This document shows, piece by piece, positions 1 through 6,091 of a stretch of DNA of 24,396 nucleotides. The stretch comes from a virus. Every line of letters starts with the position of its first letter. The first letter of the stretch is position 1. The stretch spans positions 1 to 24,396 of the IMG/VR virus record IMGVR_UViG_3300017697_000093; one strand, written 5' to 3'. The notes beneath the pieces were generated by a model. It had not been told where the DNA came from. It did no database searches and saw only the letters and a program-made list of their open reading frames with translations. Both the position numbers and the translations under genes were made by a program.

Positions 1-2
1 TA

Positions 3-344
3 ATGCCTCGGATGCGAACTCTTGAGATTGAGGTCAATATCAAAAACCTCAAGAGTGACGGTGTTGCTGGTTGGTGTTACGAAGGTGATGGTAATCGGGA
101 CTTCTATATTGATGTTGATAAAAGTCTTACCGGTGCAGAGCTGTTATGCACTGTGTGCCATGAGATGGTGCATGTCTGGCAGAGCGCCACTCGCAAGATG
201 AAGGACACGACTTTTGGTCGTAAAATGTATATGGGTAAGGTCTATGATGAGACTACTGCATATGAGGATGAGCCTTGGGAGATTGAGGCGTATGCCATGC
301 AGGGTGATCTGTTGAAAAAATTTGGTGAGGAGTATATGGTATGA
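3..344 (+). CDS. Zincin-like metallopeptidase, possibly 5'-truncated
   Basis: The 113-residue reading frame carries an HEMVH motif (residues about 53-57), the HExxH zinc-binding and catalytic signature of zincin metallopeptidases. A downstream acidic stretch (DEPWEIEAYA, near residue 90) could supply the third metal ligand, as in SprT-like or ImmA-like peptidases. It is therefore likely a small zinc peptidase. The substrate is unknown. The first ATG lies at the window edge, so the true start may be upstream and the N-terminus may be incomplete. The stop overlaps the next gene's start (ATGA), which implies translational coupling with the cell-wall hydrolase. The catalytic motif is seen directly; the family assignment is inferred from motif and size only. 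Confidence 0.65.
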   Translation: MPRMRTLEIEVNIKNLKSDGVAGWCYEGDGNRDFYIDVDKSLTGAELLCTVCHEMVHVWQSATRKMKDTTFGRKMYMGKVYDETTAYEDEPWEIEAYAMQGDLLKKFGEEYMV

Positions 345-859
345 ATGCTCTTGAAGCAGCAATCATTGGGTTACTGATTGTAATACCGCAACCCGCAGCA
401 AAAACAATTATGCCGGACATGCCTGACAGGTCAGCCGAGTGCTTGGCCCTTAACATGTATCATGAGGCAAGAGGTCAGGGTATTGCAGGGGAACTTGCAG
501 TTACTGCGGTTGTATTGAACCGTGTTAATGATAAAAGATATCCTAATACCATCTGTGAAGTGGTGGAGCAAGGCCCAACACGAGTATCACAGAAATCTCC
601 TAACGTGACCTATCCAATTAAAAACAAGTGTCAATTTAGTTGGTATTGTGATGGTAAGAGTGATATACCAACTAATAAGAAGATATATAATAGGATGCTT
701 ACTCTTGCAAAAGCAATTCTTAGTGATAAGTTTCATTTTGTAGATATTACTGAAGGTGCAACGCATTATCATGCTAACTATGTTTTGCCGTATTGGGCAA
801 AAACGAAAACGAAAACTGTAGTGATACAGGATCATATTTTTTATAGGTGGGAGAAATAA
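341..859 (+). CDS. SleB-like cell wall hydrolase (candidate endolysin)
   Basis: This 172-residue protein matches the SleB/Hydrolase_2 pattern. It has an N-terminal block with YHEARGQ and then AVTAVVLNRV (about residues 40-60). Near the C-terminus it has an ATHYHANYVLPYWAK motif followed by a HIFYR end, as in SleB-type hydrolases that cleave peptidoglycan glycan strands. Residues about 5-20 are hydrophobic and alanine-containing, so the protein could be exported or membrane-tethered as a signal-arrest-release endolysin. This is inferred from hydrophobicity alone. The start overlaps the upstream stop by ATGA; a second ATG lies at 345. It is the only clear peptidoglycan-cutting enzyme in the window and is a reasonable lysis candidate. 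Confidence 0.82.
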   Translation: MNALEAAIIGLLIVIPQPAAKTIMPDMPDRSAECLALNMYHEARGQGIAGELAVTAVVLNRVNDKRYPNTICEVVEQGPTRVSQKSPNVTYPIKNKCQFSWYCDGKSDIPTNKKIYNRMLTLAKAILSDKFHFVDITEGATHYHANYVLPYWAKTKTKTVVIQDHIFYRWEK

Positions 860-1249
860 ATGCCAACTAATTTTGAGAATGTCAAACTTTTCATGAATAC
901 CTTTGATCAAGAAGTCAAAAAATCACCAAAACTACCTTCTGAAGAGGTAGTAGATTTGCGTCTAGACTTGATTGAGGAAGAGCTTCAAGAACTAACAGAT
1001 GCTTCATATAATGAAGATATGGTTGAAATTGCAGATGCTTTAACTGATATTCTATATGTCACTTATGGTATGGGTGCTGCTTTAGGTATTGACCTTGATA
1101 AATGTTTTGAGGAAGTACAGCGTTCAAATATGAGCAAACTAGGTGCCGATGGCAAACCTATCTATCGTGAAGATGGCAAGGTGATGAAGGGTCCAAATTA
1201 TTCACCGCCAAATTTACAAAGGATGGTAATGCCCGGACATATTAAGTGA
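860..1249 (+). CDS. mazG-like: MazG-like nucleotide pyrophosphohydrolase
   Basis: The 129-residue protein has the all-alpha NTP pyrophosphohydrolase signature. An EEELQEL segment is followed about 15 residues later by EIADALTDILYVTYG, the two acidic helices that bind Mg2+ in MazG-type enzymes. The C-terminal segment (SKLGADGKPIYREDGKVMKGPNYSPPNL) is typical of the single-domain phage and bacterial version. MazG-like enzymes hydrolyse (d)NTPs to monophosphates. Phage versions are common in marine myoviruses and have been linked to nucleotide salvage or ppGpp control, though that role is debated. It starts with ATG right after the hydrolase stop, and its own stop overlaps the next start (GTGA). 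The recognition is by motif and length. Confidence 0.88.
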   Translation: MPTNFENVKLFMNTFDQEVKKSPKLPSEEVVDLRLDLIEEELQELTDASYNEDMVEIADALTDILYVTYGMGAALGIDLDKCFEEVQRSNMSKLGADGKPIYREDGKVMKGPNYSPPNLQRMVMPGHIK

Positions 1250-1773
1250 GTCACTTTAGGTTTATCGAGAAGGACATTGATGTAAGTTCCATCCTTGCTG
1301 ATATCAAGGATGAGGATTGGGCAATAGCAGGATCACTAAAAGGTGCTGCTGGAGATACGAAACCATATGGATTTCTACCTCTCACAATGGCCGCAGTAAA
1401 GAGTGCTGATGATGATCCTAAGAAGACTGAGCTGCAACAGAACACTCCTATGTACTATCGTTATTCCGGTATCAGAAAGTGGTTGAAGACTTATAAACTT
1501 CATAGGCATTCACGAGCAGCATTCTTTAGATTGAAGCCAGGAGAGTCATTGGGACGCCACATCGATGAGGGTGAATATTATCTAACACGAGATAGATACC
1601 ATCTATCGTTACAGGGTACATATCTGTATACGGTTGAAGATGAATCTCATCAGATTGCACCAGGCACATTTTTCTGGTTTGACAATAAGAGAGTTCATGA
1701 ATCGTATAACAATGGTGATGTTGATCGTTTGACCTTTGTTTGGGATGTTCCCAAAGGTAGGAAAAATCCGTGA
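1246..1773 (+). CDS. Aspartyl/asparaginyl beta-hydroxylase-like protein
   Basis: The 175-residue product resembles the Asp/Asn beta-hydroxylase fold, a cupin-type 2-oxoglutarate/Fe(II) oxygenase. A GRHIDEG segment (about residues 104-110) supplies a possible H-x-D iron ligand pair. It is followed by RYHLSLQG, PGTFFWFDNKRVHESYNNG with a further His (about residue 150), and a DRLTFVWDV end that could hold the 2OG-binding Arg. Target and product are unknown; such proteins recur in marine phages without a proven function. The start is GTG, overlapping the MazG-like stop (GTGA), and the C-terminal stop overlaps the next GTG start, so this is one unit of a coupled accessory operon. Confidence 0.72.
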   Translation: MSHFRFIEKDIDVSSILADIKDEDWAIAGSLKGAAGDTKPYGFLPLTMAAVKSADDDPKKTELQQNTPMYYRYSGIRKWLKTYKLHRHSRAAFFRLKPGESLGRHIDEGEYYLTRDRYHLSLQGTYLYTVEDESHQIAPGTFFWFDNKRVHESYNNGDVDRLTFVWDVPKGRKNP

Positions 1774-2006
1774 CTGATAATGTAGTTTCTCTGACAGAGC
1801 TGATTGAATCTAGACTCAAGAAGCAACAGGAAATTGATTATTATCAAGAGACTCTAATAAGACTGCAAAGGAAAATTGGCGAGTTGAATAAAGAGGTTGA
1901 TATTACCACCTTGATTATTGATATGATTGAGTCTGAAAGGGTCTTGACAATTGATGAGAAAAGGGGTAAGATGTTATTGTTGGATGAAACAAGGAAAGAA
2001 GAATGA
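1770..2006 (+). CDS. Small coiled-coil protein, unknown function
   Basis: A 78-residue, highly charged protein with heptad-like leucine and isoleucine spacing (about residues 10-55), predicted to be helical or coiled-coil. I do not recognise a family. The GTG start overlaps the preceding stop (GTGA) and its TGA overlaps a downstream ATG, which fits the coupled translation seen throughout this operon. Coding status is supported by tight packing and frame continuity, not by homology. Confidence 0.6.
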   Translation: MTDNVVSLTELIESRLKKQQEIDYYQETLIRLQRKIGELNKEVDITTLIIDMIESERVLTIDEKRGKMLLLDETRKEE

Positions 2007-2041
2007 ACGCTGTTATGGATACTCTTGAGGAAATGCAATGA
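2003..2041 (+). CDS. Possible 12-residue mini-ORF bridging two genes
   Basis: An ATG overlapping the upstream TGA begins a 12-codon frame (MNAVMDTLEEMQ). Its TGA overlaps the ATG of the next gene. The mini-ORF contains GAGG, which serves as ribosome binding site for the downstream start. It may be a translational-coupling bridge or chance; a functional peptide is not claimed. Confidence 0.3.
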   Translation: MNAVMDTLEEMQ

Positions 2042-2265
2042 ACAAACAACTTGAGAATAAAATTAATCGGTGGTATGATACAAGTGTTGGGACTAGAGTG
2101 TGGCTTGCAAAACATTGGTATAGGTATATAACGTATGGGTGTCCCAATTGTTATCACCCTACAGGAAACTGTGGTTGTAATTCTAGTATAAACGAACCAA
2201 AAGGTTTTGCTGAAATAGCAGAATATACATACGACAATTATGGAGAACACTGGAAAAACCAATGA
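2038..2265 (+). CDS. Small protein with clustered cysteines
   Basis: A 75-residue protein of unknown function. It has a compact CPNC-x8-CGC cluster (about residues 35-48, GCPNCYHPTGNCGCN) that could bind a metal ion as a small zinc knuckle. The N-terminal half is rich in Trp, Tyr and Arg. An internal GAGG sits 7-10 nt upstream of the ATG. Its stop overlaps the next ATG (2262) by the usual ATGA arrangement. No family recognised; metal binding is inferred only from cysteine spacing. Confidence 0.65.
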   Translation: MNKQLENKINRWYDTSVGTRVWLAKHWYRYITYGCPNCYHPTGNCGCNSSINEPKGFAEIAEYTYDNYGEHWKNQ

Positions 2266-2747
2266 ACATATTCTATCTAGACCGTGACCCTGTGATTGCT
2301 GCACAGATGATGTGTGATAAGCATGTGGTCAAGATGATCCTAGAAAGCGCACAGATGCTCTCTACAGCGCATCGTGTTCTTGACGGGGATGAGTGTGCGG
2401 ATCGTAGGGGTCTGTATAAACTGGCGCATAAGAACCATCCTAGCACTATCTGGGTTCGTTCCAGTTTGGAAAATTACACATGGTTGTATGATCACATGGT
2501 TGCTCTCATGGTAGAGTATACTTATCGGTATGGCAAACACCATGCTACAGAACGGTTGCTTGCACCATTGTTTAAGTCTCCCAAGAATATGAATTTTGAA
2601 ACATTCTTTTCTGATCCACCTCAGTGTATGCCCGAAGAGTGCAAAGGTGATGACACTGTGATTGCTTATCAGAAATACTATATAGTAGAGAAATCAGGGT
2701 TTGCAAAGTGGAAAACCCGAGCTGCACCAGAGTGGTTTAATGCATAA
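2262..2747 (+). CDS. Conserved phage protein, unknown function
   Basis: A 161-residue soluble protein. The N-terminus (MNIFYLDRDPVIAAQ, then CDKHVVKMILESAQMLSTAHR) and the C-terminus (QCMPEECK, AYQKYYIVEK, FAKWK) follow a pattern I associate with a conserved uncharacterised protein found in many tailed phages. The paired CDKH and later HKNHP segments carry histidines and acidic residues that could be catalytic or metal-binding, but I cannot name a reaction. It begins inside the previous stop (ATGA) and ends the tightly coupled run that starts at position 3. I considered a pyrimidine-dimer glycosylase but see no DenV-like motif. Confidence 0.75.
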   Translation: MNIFYLDRDPVIAAQMMCDKHVVKMILESAQMLSTAHRVLDGDECADRRGLYKLAHKNHPSTIWVRSSLENYTWLYDHMVALMVEYTYRYGKHHATERLLAPLFKSPKNMNFETFFSDPPQCMPEECKGDDTVIAYQKYYIVEKSGFAKWKTRAAPEWFNA

Positions 2748-2768
2748 ACAATTGGAGTTGAATTTATA

Positions 2769-3068
2769 ATGCCGACATATATATTTTATGACCGTAATAC
2801 AAAAAAAGAATGGAATGAGATGATGTCTAATTCTGAACGTGTGCAATTCTTGGAGAATAATCCTCATATCAATCAAGTTCCCGGTGGTTTTGCCTATGTG
2901 GGAGATCATATCATGGGTGTTGGCCCAAAACAGGATGGTGGTATGACAGAGAACCTTCAACGCATTGCTGCTTCACATCCCGGCTCTGCCCTTGCAGATC
3001 GTTACGGTGGCGAACCCACCAAACAGCAAAAAACTCGTAGTGTTCTCAAAAAACACGGTGTAATATAG
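2769..3068 (+). CDS. FmdB-like small phage protein without the zinc cysteines
   Basis: A 99-residue protein. The N-terminal MPTYIFYDRNTKKEW and following MSNSERVQFLENNPHINQV resemble the FmdB putative regulatory family, whose members begin MPTYdyxCxxCGxxFE. Here the two CxxC knuckles are absent, so it would not bind zinc in the usual way. The C-terminal KQQKTRSVLKKHGVI is basic. It is followed directly by a T4-type late promoter box and the phoH leader. Function unknown; the resemblance to FmdB is by eye. Confidence 0.7.
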   Translation: MPTYIFYDRNTKKEWNEMMSNSERVQFLENNPHINQVPGGFAYVGDHIMGVGPKQDGGMTENLQRIAASHPGSALADRYGGEPTKQQKTRSVLKKHGVI

Positions 3069-3076
3069 TATAAATA
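3069..3076 (+). promoter_or_regulatory. T4-type late promoter box upstream of phoH
   Basis: TATAAATA exactly matches the T4 late promoter -10 consensus. Transcription would start at about 3083, giving a leader of roughly 125 nt before phoH. A gp33-like coactivator encoded at 6134 makes T4-style late transcription plausible. Function is inferred from the consensus match. Confidence 0.55.
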
Positions 3077-3120
3077 TAATCGATGCAGGCGAGATATCAA
3101 ACTTCAGCAAGGGACGCATA

Positions 3121-3222
3121 ATGTCTACGCAAGCTGGGAAGTCACTCCGCCCATGCATCAGAGGGGGGTCTGCGTTTGGAGGCCCCCCTCTTATTCCAAG
3201 GATATACAATGTCAAGCACTAA
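3121..3222 (+). CDS. Possible 33-residue leader ORF before phoH
   Basis: An ATG preceded by AAGGGA (good Shine-Dalgarno spacing) opens 33 codons reading through the GC-rich hairpin at 3160-3191 and past the phoH start, ending at 3222. It is itself preceded by a 12-codon ORF (3083-3121) whose TAA overlaps this ATG. The peptide is basic and rich in Gly, Pro and Ile, with no recognised family. It may be a translated leader that regulates phoH, or spurious. Confidence 0.3.
   Translation: MSTQAGKSLRPCIRGGSAFGGPPLIPRIYNVKH
3160..3191 (+). terminator. GC-rich hairpin in the phoH leader
   Basis: A perfect 9-bp stem, AGAGGGGGG (3160-3168) with CCCCCCTCT (3183-3191), encloses a 14-nt loop. It is followed by TATT rather than a long T tract, so it is a weak candidate for a Rho-independent terminator. 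It may instead be a leader attenuator or a 5' stabilising structure for phoH mRNA. The hairpin is seen directly; its role is inferred. Confidence 0.5.
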
Positions 3223-3922
3223 AAAGAACAAAGAAATTAATCAAAGTAGTTTAATAACAATCAAACCTATCACAGAAAATCAAAAGATAGTGTTTGAGTC
3301 GTTTAAGAATGCAAAGAACCAATTTTTATTTGGTGCTGCGGGCACTGGCAAAACATTTAGTGCGCTGTATCTTGCAATGCAGGCAGTTATGGATTTAAAA
3401 ACCAAATATGAGAAGGTAATTCTTGTTCGATCCCTTATTCCTACACGGGAAATTGGTTTCCTGCCGGGTGATGAGGAAGATAAGGCTGCACTATATCAGA
3501 TTCCATATCAGAATATGTTACAGTTTATGTTTGAGCAACCTAACGAGCAATCATTCAATAATTTATATGACCGTCTCAAGGGCCAAGGTACACTCTACTT
3601 TCTATCAACTTCTTTTCTAAGAGGATTGACATTTGATAACGCAATCATTATAGTAGATGAATGTCAAAACCTAAACTTCCATGAGCTGGATACAATTATC
3701 ACTCGTGTTGGCCAGGACTCAAAAATTATGTTCTGTGGAGATTTTGATCAAAGTGATTTGCAAAGAACAAATGAGAAAAATGGTTTACATAGTTTTCTTC
3801 GAATCTTAGAACAGATGGACGAATTTAACTGCACGGAATTTACTGTCGGTGATATTGTACGGAGTGGCTTTGTCCGGTCTTATCTTATCAATAAAATTAA
3901 ACTAGGAATAGGAATGGAATAA
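3209..3922 (+). CDS. phoH: PhoH-like P-loop ATPase
   Basis: The 237-residue protein is a PhoH-family ATPase. It has a Walker A motif, GAAGTGKTFSALYL (about residues 41-54), a Walker B, AIIIVDECQNL (about 144-154), and a FCGDFDQSDL segment typical of PhoH. It belongs to the PhoH/NAD(P)-binding-fold ATPases, and phoH is a frequent marine phage marker. Its biochemical role in phages is unsettled. I chose ATG 3209 because AAGGATAT lies 8 nt upstream and because residues encoded before it (from 3176) derive from the hairpin. It follows a late promoter box and a GC-rich leader hairpin. Confidence 0.93.
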   Translation: MSSTKKNKEINQSSLITIKPITENQKIVFESFKNAKNQFLFGAAGTGKTFSALYLAMQAVMDLKTKYEKVILVRSLIPTREIGFLPGDEEDKAALYQIPYQNMLQFMFEQPNEQSFNNLYDRLKGQGTLYFLSTSFLRGLTFDNAIIIVDECQNLNFHELDTIITRVGQDSKIMFCGDFDQSDLQRTNEKNGLHSFLRILEQMDEFNCTEFTVGDIVRSGFVRSYLINKIKLGIGME

Positions 3923-3956
3923 TGAATTTACAAGTAAGGATTCTTGTGTTAACATA

Positions 3957-4685
3957 ATGTTTAATCATGTAGGAGTAGAGTTGCAGCCTATAAAGGCAAC
4001 AAACCAAAATGGTGTTCGTCTATACACAACACCAGAGGGTAATAAGTACCCATCAATCACAACAGTCCTATCAGTTCGTAATAAGAAAGGTCTGATGGAA
4101 TGGCGTAAAAGAGTGGGTAATGAAGTTGCCAACCATGTAGCACGAACTGCTGCAAATCGTGGCACTAAGGTTCACCATATGTGTGAAGATTACCTCAACA
4201 ATATGGAGTCTAATTTTCCCAAGGAGTGGGAAAAACATAAGAAGAATTTTCTTCCATATTGTCTTTTTAGTCAATTAAAATCTGTTCTTGGTAATATAGA
4301 TAACATATATGCACAAGAAGCAGGGTTGTATAGTGATAAATATAAAGTAGCGGGCAGGGTTGATTGTATTGCAGAGTACAATGGTGTGCCGTCGATTATC
4401 GACTTCAAAACATCAACCAAAGAACGTAAAGATGAGTGGAATGAAAACTACTACATTCAAGGTTCTGCATATGCAGAGATGTTCGGAGAAAGAACTGGTA
4501 TTGAAATTTCCCAAGTGGTTATTTTAGTTGTTACCGAAGATGGAACTGTGCAGGAGTTTATAGAAGATAAACACTCGTATCTTGATGTTCTCACAGAAAC
4601 CGTTACGAAATGGAGAGAGAAAAATGACATTCAAGATTACGTTCCTAGCAATAATGATTTGCTGCTTGTTCCCAACAGTAGGTAA
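3957..4685 (+). CDS. PD-(D/E)XK (RecB/Cas4-like) exonuclease
   Basis: The 242-residue protein has the core of PD-(D/E)XK nucleases. GRVDCIAEYNG (about residues 131-141) supplies the first acidic residue. SIIDFKTSTK (about 145-154) supplies the D-x-K pair, and YYIQGSAYAEMF (about 164-175) matches the RecB-type QxxxY helix. The N-terminal YPSITTVLS and GTKVHHMCEDYL resemble phage exonucleases annotated as PDDEXK_1. It probably degrades or processes DNA during replication, recombination or host-DNA breakdown. Its 3' end overlaps the start of a secreted-protein gene by 62 nt in another frame. There is no strong Shine-Dalgarno, so the start is somewhat uncertain. Confidence 0.8.
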   Translation: MFNHVGVELQPIKATNQNGVRLYTTPEGNKYPSITTVLSVRNKKGLMEWRKRVGNEVANHVARTAANRGTKVHHMCEDYLNNMESNFPKEWEKHKKNFLPYCLFSQLKSVLGNIDNIYAQEAGLYSDKYKVAGRVDCIAEYNGVPSIIDFKTSTKERKDEWNENYYIQGSAYAEMFGERTGIEISQVVILVVTEDGTVQEFIEDKHSYLDVLTETVTKWREKNDIQDYVPSNNDLLLVPNSR

Positions 4686-4938
4686 TGCACAATTAACACC
4701 TGTGAATAAAGTTGTTGCCTGTGGCAATTCTACTTTTGTGTTAAATGCTATTAAGAAATATGAGGAAAATCCTGTGATGACGTTTAGCAATGCTCAAACG
4801 GGTTTGCAAACCATAGTGTTTATCAACAAAGAAACAGGTTCAGCAACCATTACAGAGTCGTCAAGTGACGGTAGTTTTATGTGTATTATTAGTAGTGGCA
4901 CCAAAGAGTGGGCACAAAAAACTTCTTTAGGGGGTTGA
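4624..4938 (+). CDS. Secreted small protein with signal peptide
   Basis: The start at 4624 is preceded by GGAGAGAGAAAA. The 104-residue product begins MTFKITFLAIMICCLFPTVG, a hydrophobic core followed by NAQL, a good Sec signal peptide with cleavage predicted after NA. The mature part (about 82 residues) has CGN near its start and a second Cys (FMCIIS), which may form a disulfide in the periplasm. Similar small secreted proteins with an early Cys-Gly are encoded by other marine T4-like phages. The first 62 nt lie inside the 3' end of the nuclease gene in a different frame. Role unknown. Confidence 0.78.
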   Translation: MTFKITFLAIMICCLFPTVGNAQLTPVNKVVACGNSTFVLNAIKKYEENPVMTFSNAQTGLQTIVFINKETGSATITESSSDGSFMCIISSGTKEWAQKTSLGG

Positions 4939-4965
4939 CATTGTTCTTTTTGTGTGGTATAAATA
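4935..4965 (+). promoter_or_regulatory. Sigma70-type promoter overlapping a late box
   Basis: TTGACA (4935-4940), a 17-nt spacer and TATAAA (4958-4963) form a near-consensus sigma70 promoter. The same -10 region reads TATAAATA (4958-4965), the exact T4 late promoter consensus, so the site could serve both early host polymerase and late phage-modified polymerase. It precedes the small genes at 4990 and the tmRNA. Confidence 0.8.
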
Positions 4966-4989
4966 ACATACAATTCAAGGATGATCAAC

Positions 4990-5136
4990 ATGGCTGAAGA
5001 AAAAGAAGATGACTACGACCCTGATGGAAAGTTTGGTGGCACATACGATTGGAACCTTGCTGCCCTAATAACTAAAGCCATCAAGGACGGCGATATTGAA
5101 ATTGATAAGCCGGTTGACCCATCAAAGGAAGACTGA
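4990..5136 (+). CDS. Small acidic protein, unknown function
   Basis: A 48-residue acidic protein (MAEEKEDDYDPDGKFGGTYD, then WNLAALITKAIKDGDIEIDKPV). AAGGA sits about 9 nt upstream of ATG 4990. The alternative ATG at 4981 abuts that ribosome binding site, so 4990 is preferred. No membrane segment or known domain. It is the first gene behind the 4935 promoter and precedes the tmRNA. Confidence 0.72.
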   Translation: MAEEKEDDYDPDGKFGGTYDWNLAALITKAIKDGDIEIDKPVDPSKED

Positions 5137-5137
5137 T

Positions 5138-5197
5138 ATGGAACAGCTAATCGTGAGGGTTCAAGATGAAGAACCCTCTAGTACGAAAAGTAAGTAA
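5138..5197 (+). CDS. Possible 19-residue peptide
   Basis: A 19-codon frame (MEQLIVRVQDEEPSSTKSK) begins one base after the upstream stop with AAGGAAG at good spacing. It overlaps the next small ORF in another frame. Too short to assign; listed only because the ribosome binding site and packing are good. Confidence 0.35.
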   Translation: MEQLIVRVQDEEPSSTKSK

Positions 5198-5285
5198 ATG
5201 GATGCTTAGAGCATATATTCTTTGGAGTATTTGTGCTGATATCACTTTACTTAGTGGAATTATATATCTGGTCTTTTGGGGATAG
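5166..5285 (+). CDS. Small single-span membrane protein
   Basis: A 39-residue frame preceded by GAGGG with 6-nt spacing. The N-terminus is basic (MKNPLVRKVSKWMLR), followed by one long hydrophobic segment (about residues 16-38: AYILWSICADITLLSGIIYL and on), predicting a single transmembrane helix with the N-terminus inside. It ends just before the tmRNA acceptor piece. Function unknown. Confidence 0.55.
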   Translation: MKNPLVRKVSKWMLRAYILWSICADITLLSGIIYLVFWG

Positions 5286-5310
5286 ATATATACAGATGTA
5301 ACGATGAAGG

Positions 5311-5575
5311 AAGTTGAAAACTGTAATGGACTCCGGGGCAGTACCGGACGCCTCCACCATAAGGATACTAAAAGGTGAAGGTTTTAGAGATTAGTGTCTT
5401 TATGATGGGGGCGATAATAGGTTTCGACATGCAGACAATAGATGACTGGAGTTACCGATTGGTCACGTTATGACTATATAAACTAAATGCAAACGATAAC
5501 GCATTTATGGGAGATTACGCTCTAGCAGCATAATCTTTCGGGGTTCGGTGGGTTCCTAGCAACAGAATACCCATC
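5311..5575 (+). ncRNA. ssrA: Circularly permuted two-piece tmRNA
   Basis: The acceptor piece comes first: T stem TCCGG/CCGGA (5332-5336, 5344-5348) with a 7-nt loop, 3' acceptor strand CGCCTCC (5349-5355), A, then CCA (5357-5359). The coding piece begins at 5407 with GGGGGCG, which pairs with the acceptor strand over 7 bp with one G-U pair. It continues with GGTTTCGA. CATGCAG (5428-5434) pairs with CTGTAATG (5321-5328) with one bulge, matching helix P2. The tag frame at 5489-5533 reads ANDNAFMGDYALAA then TAA. A hairpin with GGTGGGT and ACCCATC follows. The 3'-before-5' gene order is that of alphaproteobacterial two-piece tmRNA; the intervening segment (5360-5406) would be excised. Outer ends are approximate. 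It rescues stalled ribosomes and tags their products. Confidence 0.93.
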
Positions 5576-5594
5576 ACTTTATTAACAAAGGGTA

Positions 5595-5623
5595 TTGACA
5601 AAAAGATAATAACCTGATATACT
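5595..5623 (+). promoter_or_regulatory. Sigma70-type promoter for the beta-barrel-like gene
   Basis: TTGACA (5595-5600), 17-nt spacer, TATACT (5618-5623). Nearly consensus. It lies just after the tmRNA coding piece and about 70 nt upstream of the ATG at 5693. Confidence 0.85.
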
Positions 5624-5692
5624 ATGTATACAATGTCACTAACGAATGATGTCAATTGACATCCAAACAAATTAATTAAGGAGACTAAATAA

Positions 5693-6076
5693 ATGAGGGC
5701 ACTAATCATTGGAGCTGCACTTGCAGTTAGTATTTCTACGGTTGCAATGGCAGAAGAAAAGGCAGAAAATAAGACACTTGTTCCTAATTTGTCAGCAGTA
5801 GATTTTACTTTTATGACCGACACTGAATATAATGTGACGAATGAAACGGTGTTCACAGATTTTGGTGTTACTGCTGAAATGAAAGGTATTGATTTATCAC
5901 TCACTCCACAATTCAGTTGGGATGATCAAGAGATTTCTAATGTTGAATTTGCAGCAGGATATACATTTAATGTAAATGATTCTTTTGGTATTAGGCCTTA
6001 TGGAGAATTTAATCTTGATAAGGATTTTAATGTTGGAGATAAAATTGTTGGTGTGAAAACAACATACAATTTCTGA
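5693..6076 (+). CDS. Small secreted outer-membrane beta-barrel-like protein
   Basis: The 127-residue protein starts with a classical signal peptide (MRALIIGAALAVSISTVAMA, cleaved before EEK), so it is exported. The mature part is rich in alternating hydrophobic and polar residues, with repeated short strands (VDFTFMTDTEYNV, ISNVEFAAGYTFNV, SFGIRPYGEFNL), and ends in TTYNF. A C-terminal Phe after alternating residues is the BAM-recognition signature of outer-membrane beta-barrels. It most resembles a small barrel or half-barrel. A phage could use it to alter the host envelope, for example to block superinfecting phages, but this is inference. Its own promoter is at 5595, GGAG is upstream of the ATG, and a hairpin follows at 6092. 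Confidence 0.75.
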   Translation: MRALIIGAALAVSISTVAMAEEKAENKTLVPNLSAVDFTFMTDTEYNVTNETVFTDFGVTAEMKGIDLSLTPQFSWDDQEISNVEFAAGYTFNVNDSFGIRPYGEFNLDKDFNVGDKIVGVKTTYNF

Positions 6077-6091
6077 AACTAAAAGGTTATA

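Noticed and set aside
1944-1972. TTGACA with a 17-nt spacer and TAAGAT
   Set aside because: It lies inside a coding region in a coupled operon, and the -10 box is weak. I treat it as chance.
2262-2747. Assignment as a DenV-type pyrimidine dimer glycosylase
   Set aside because: No DenV-like N-terminal motif or catalytic arrangement is visible. Left as a conserved unknown.
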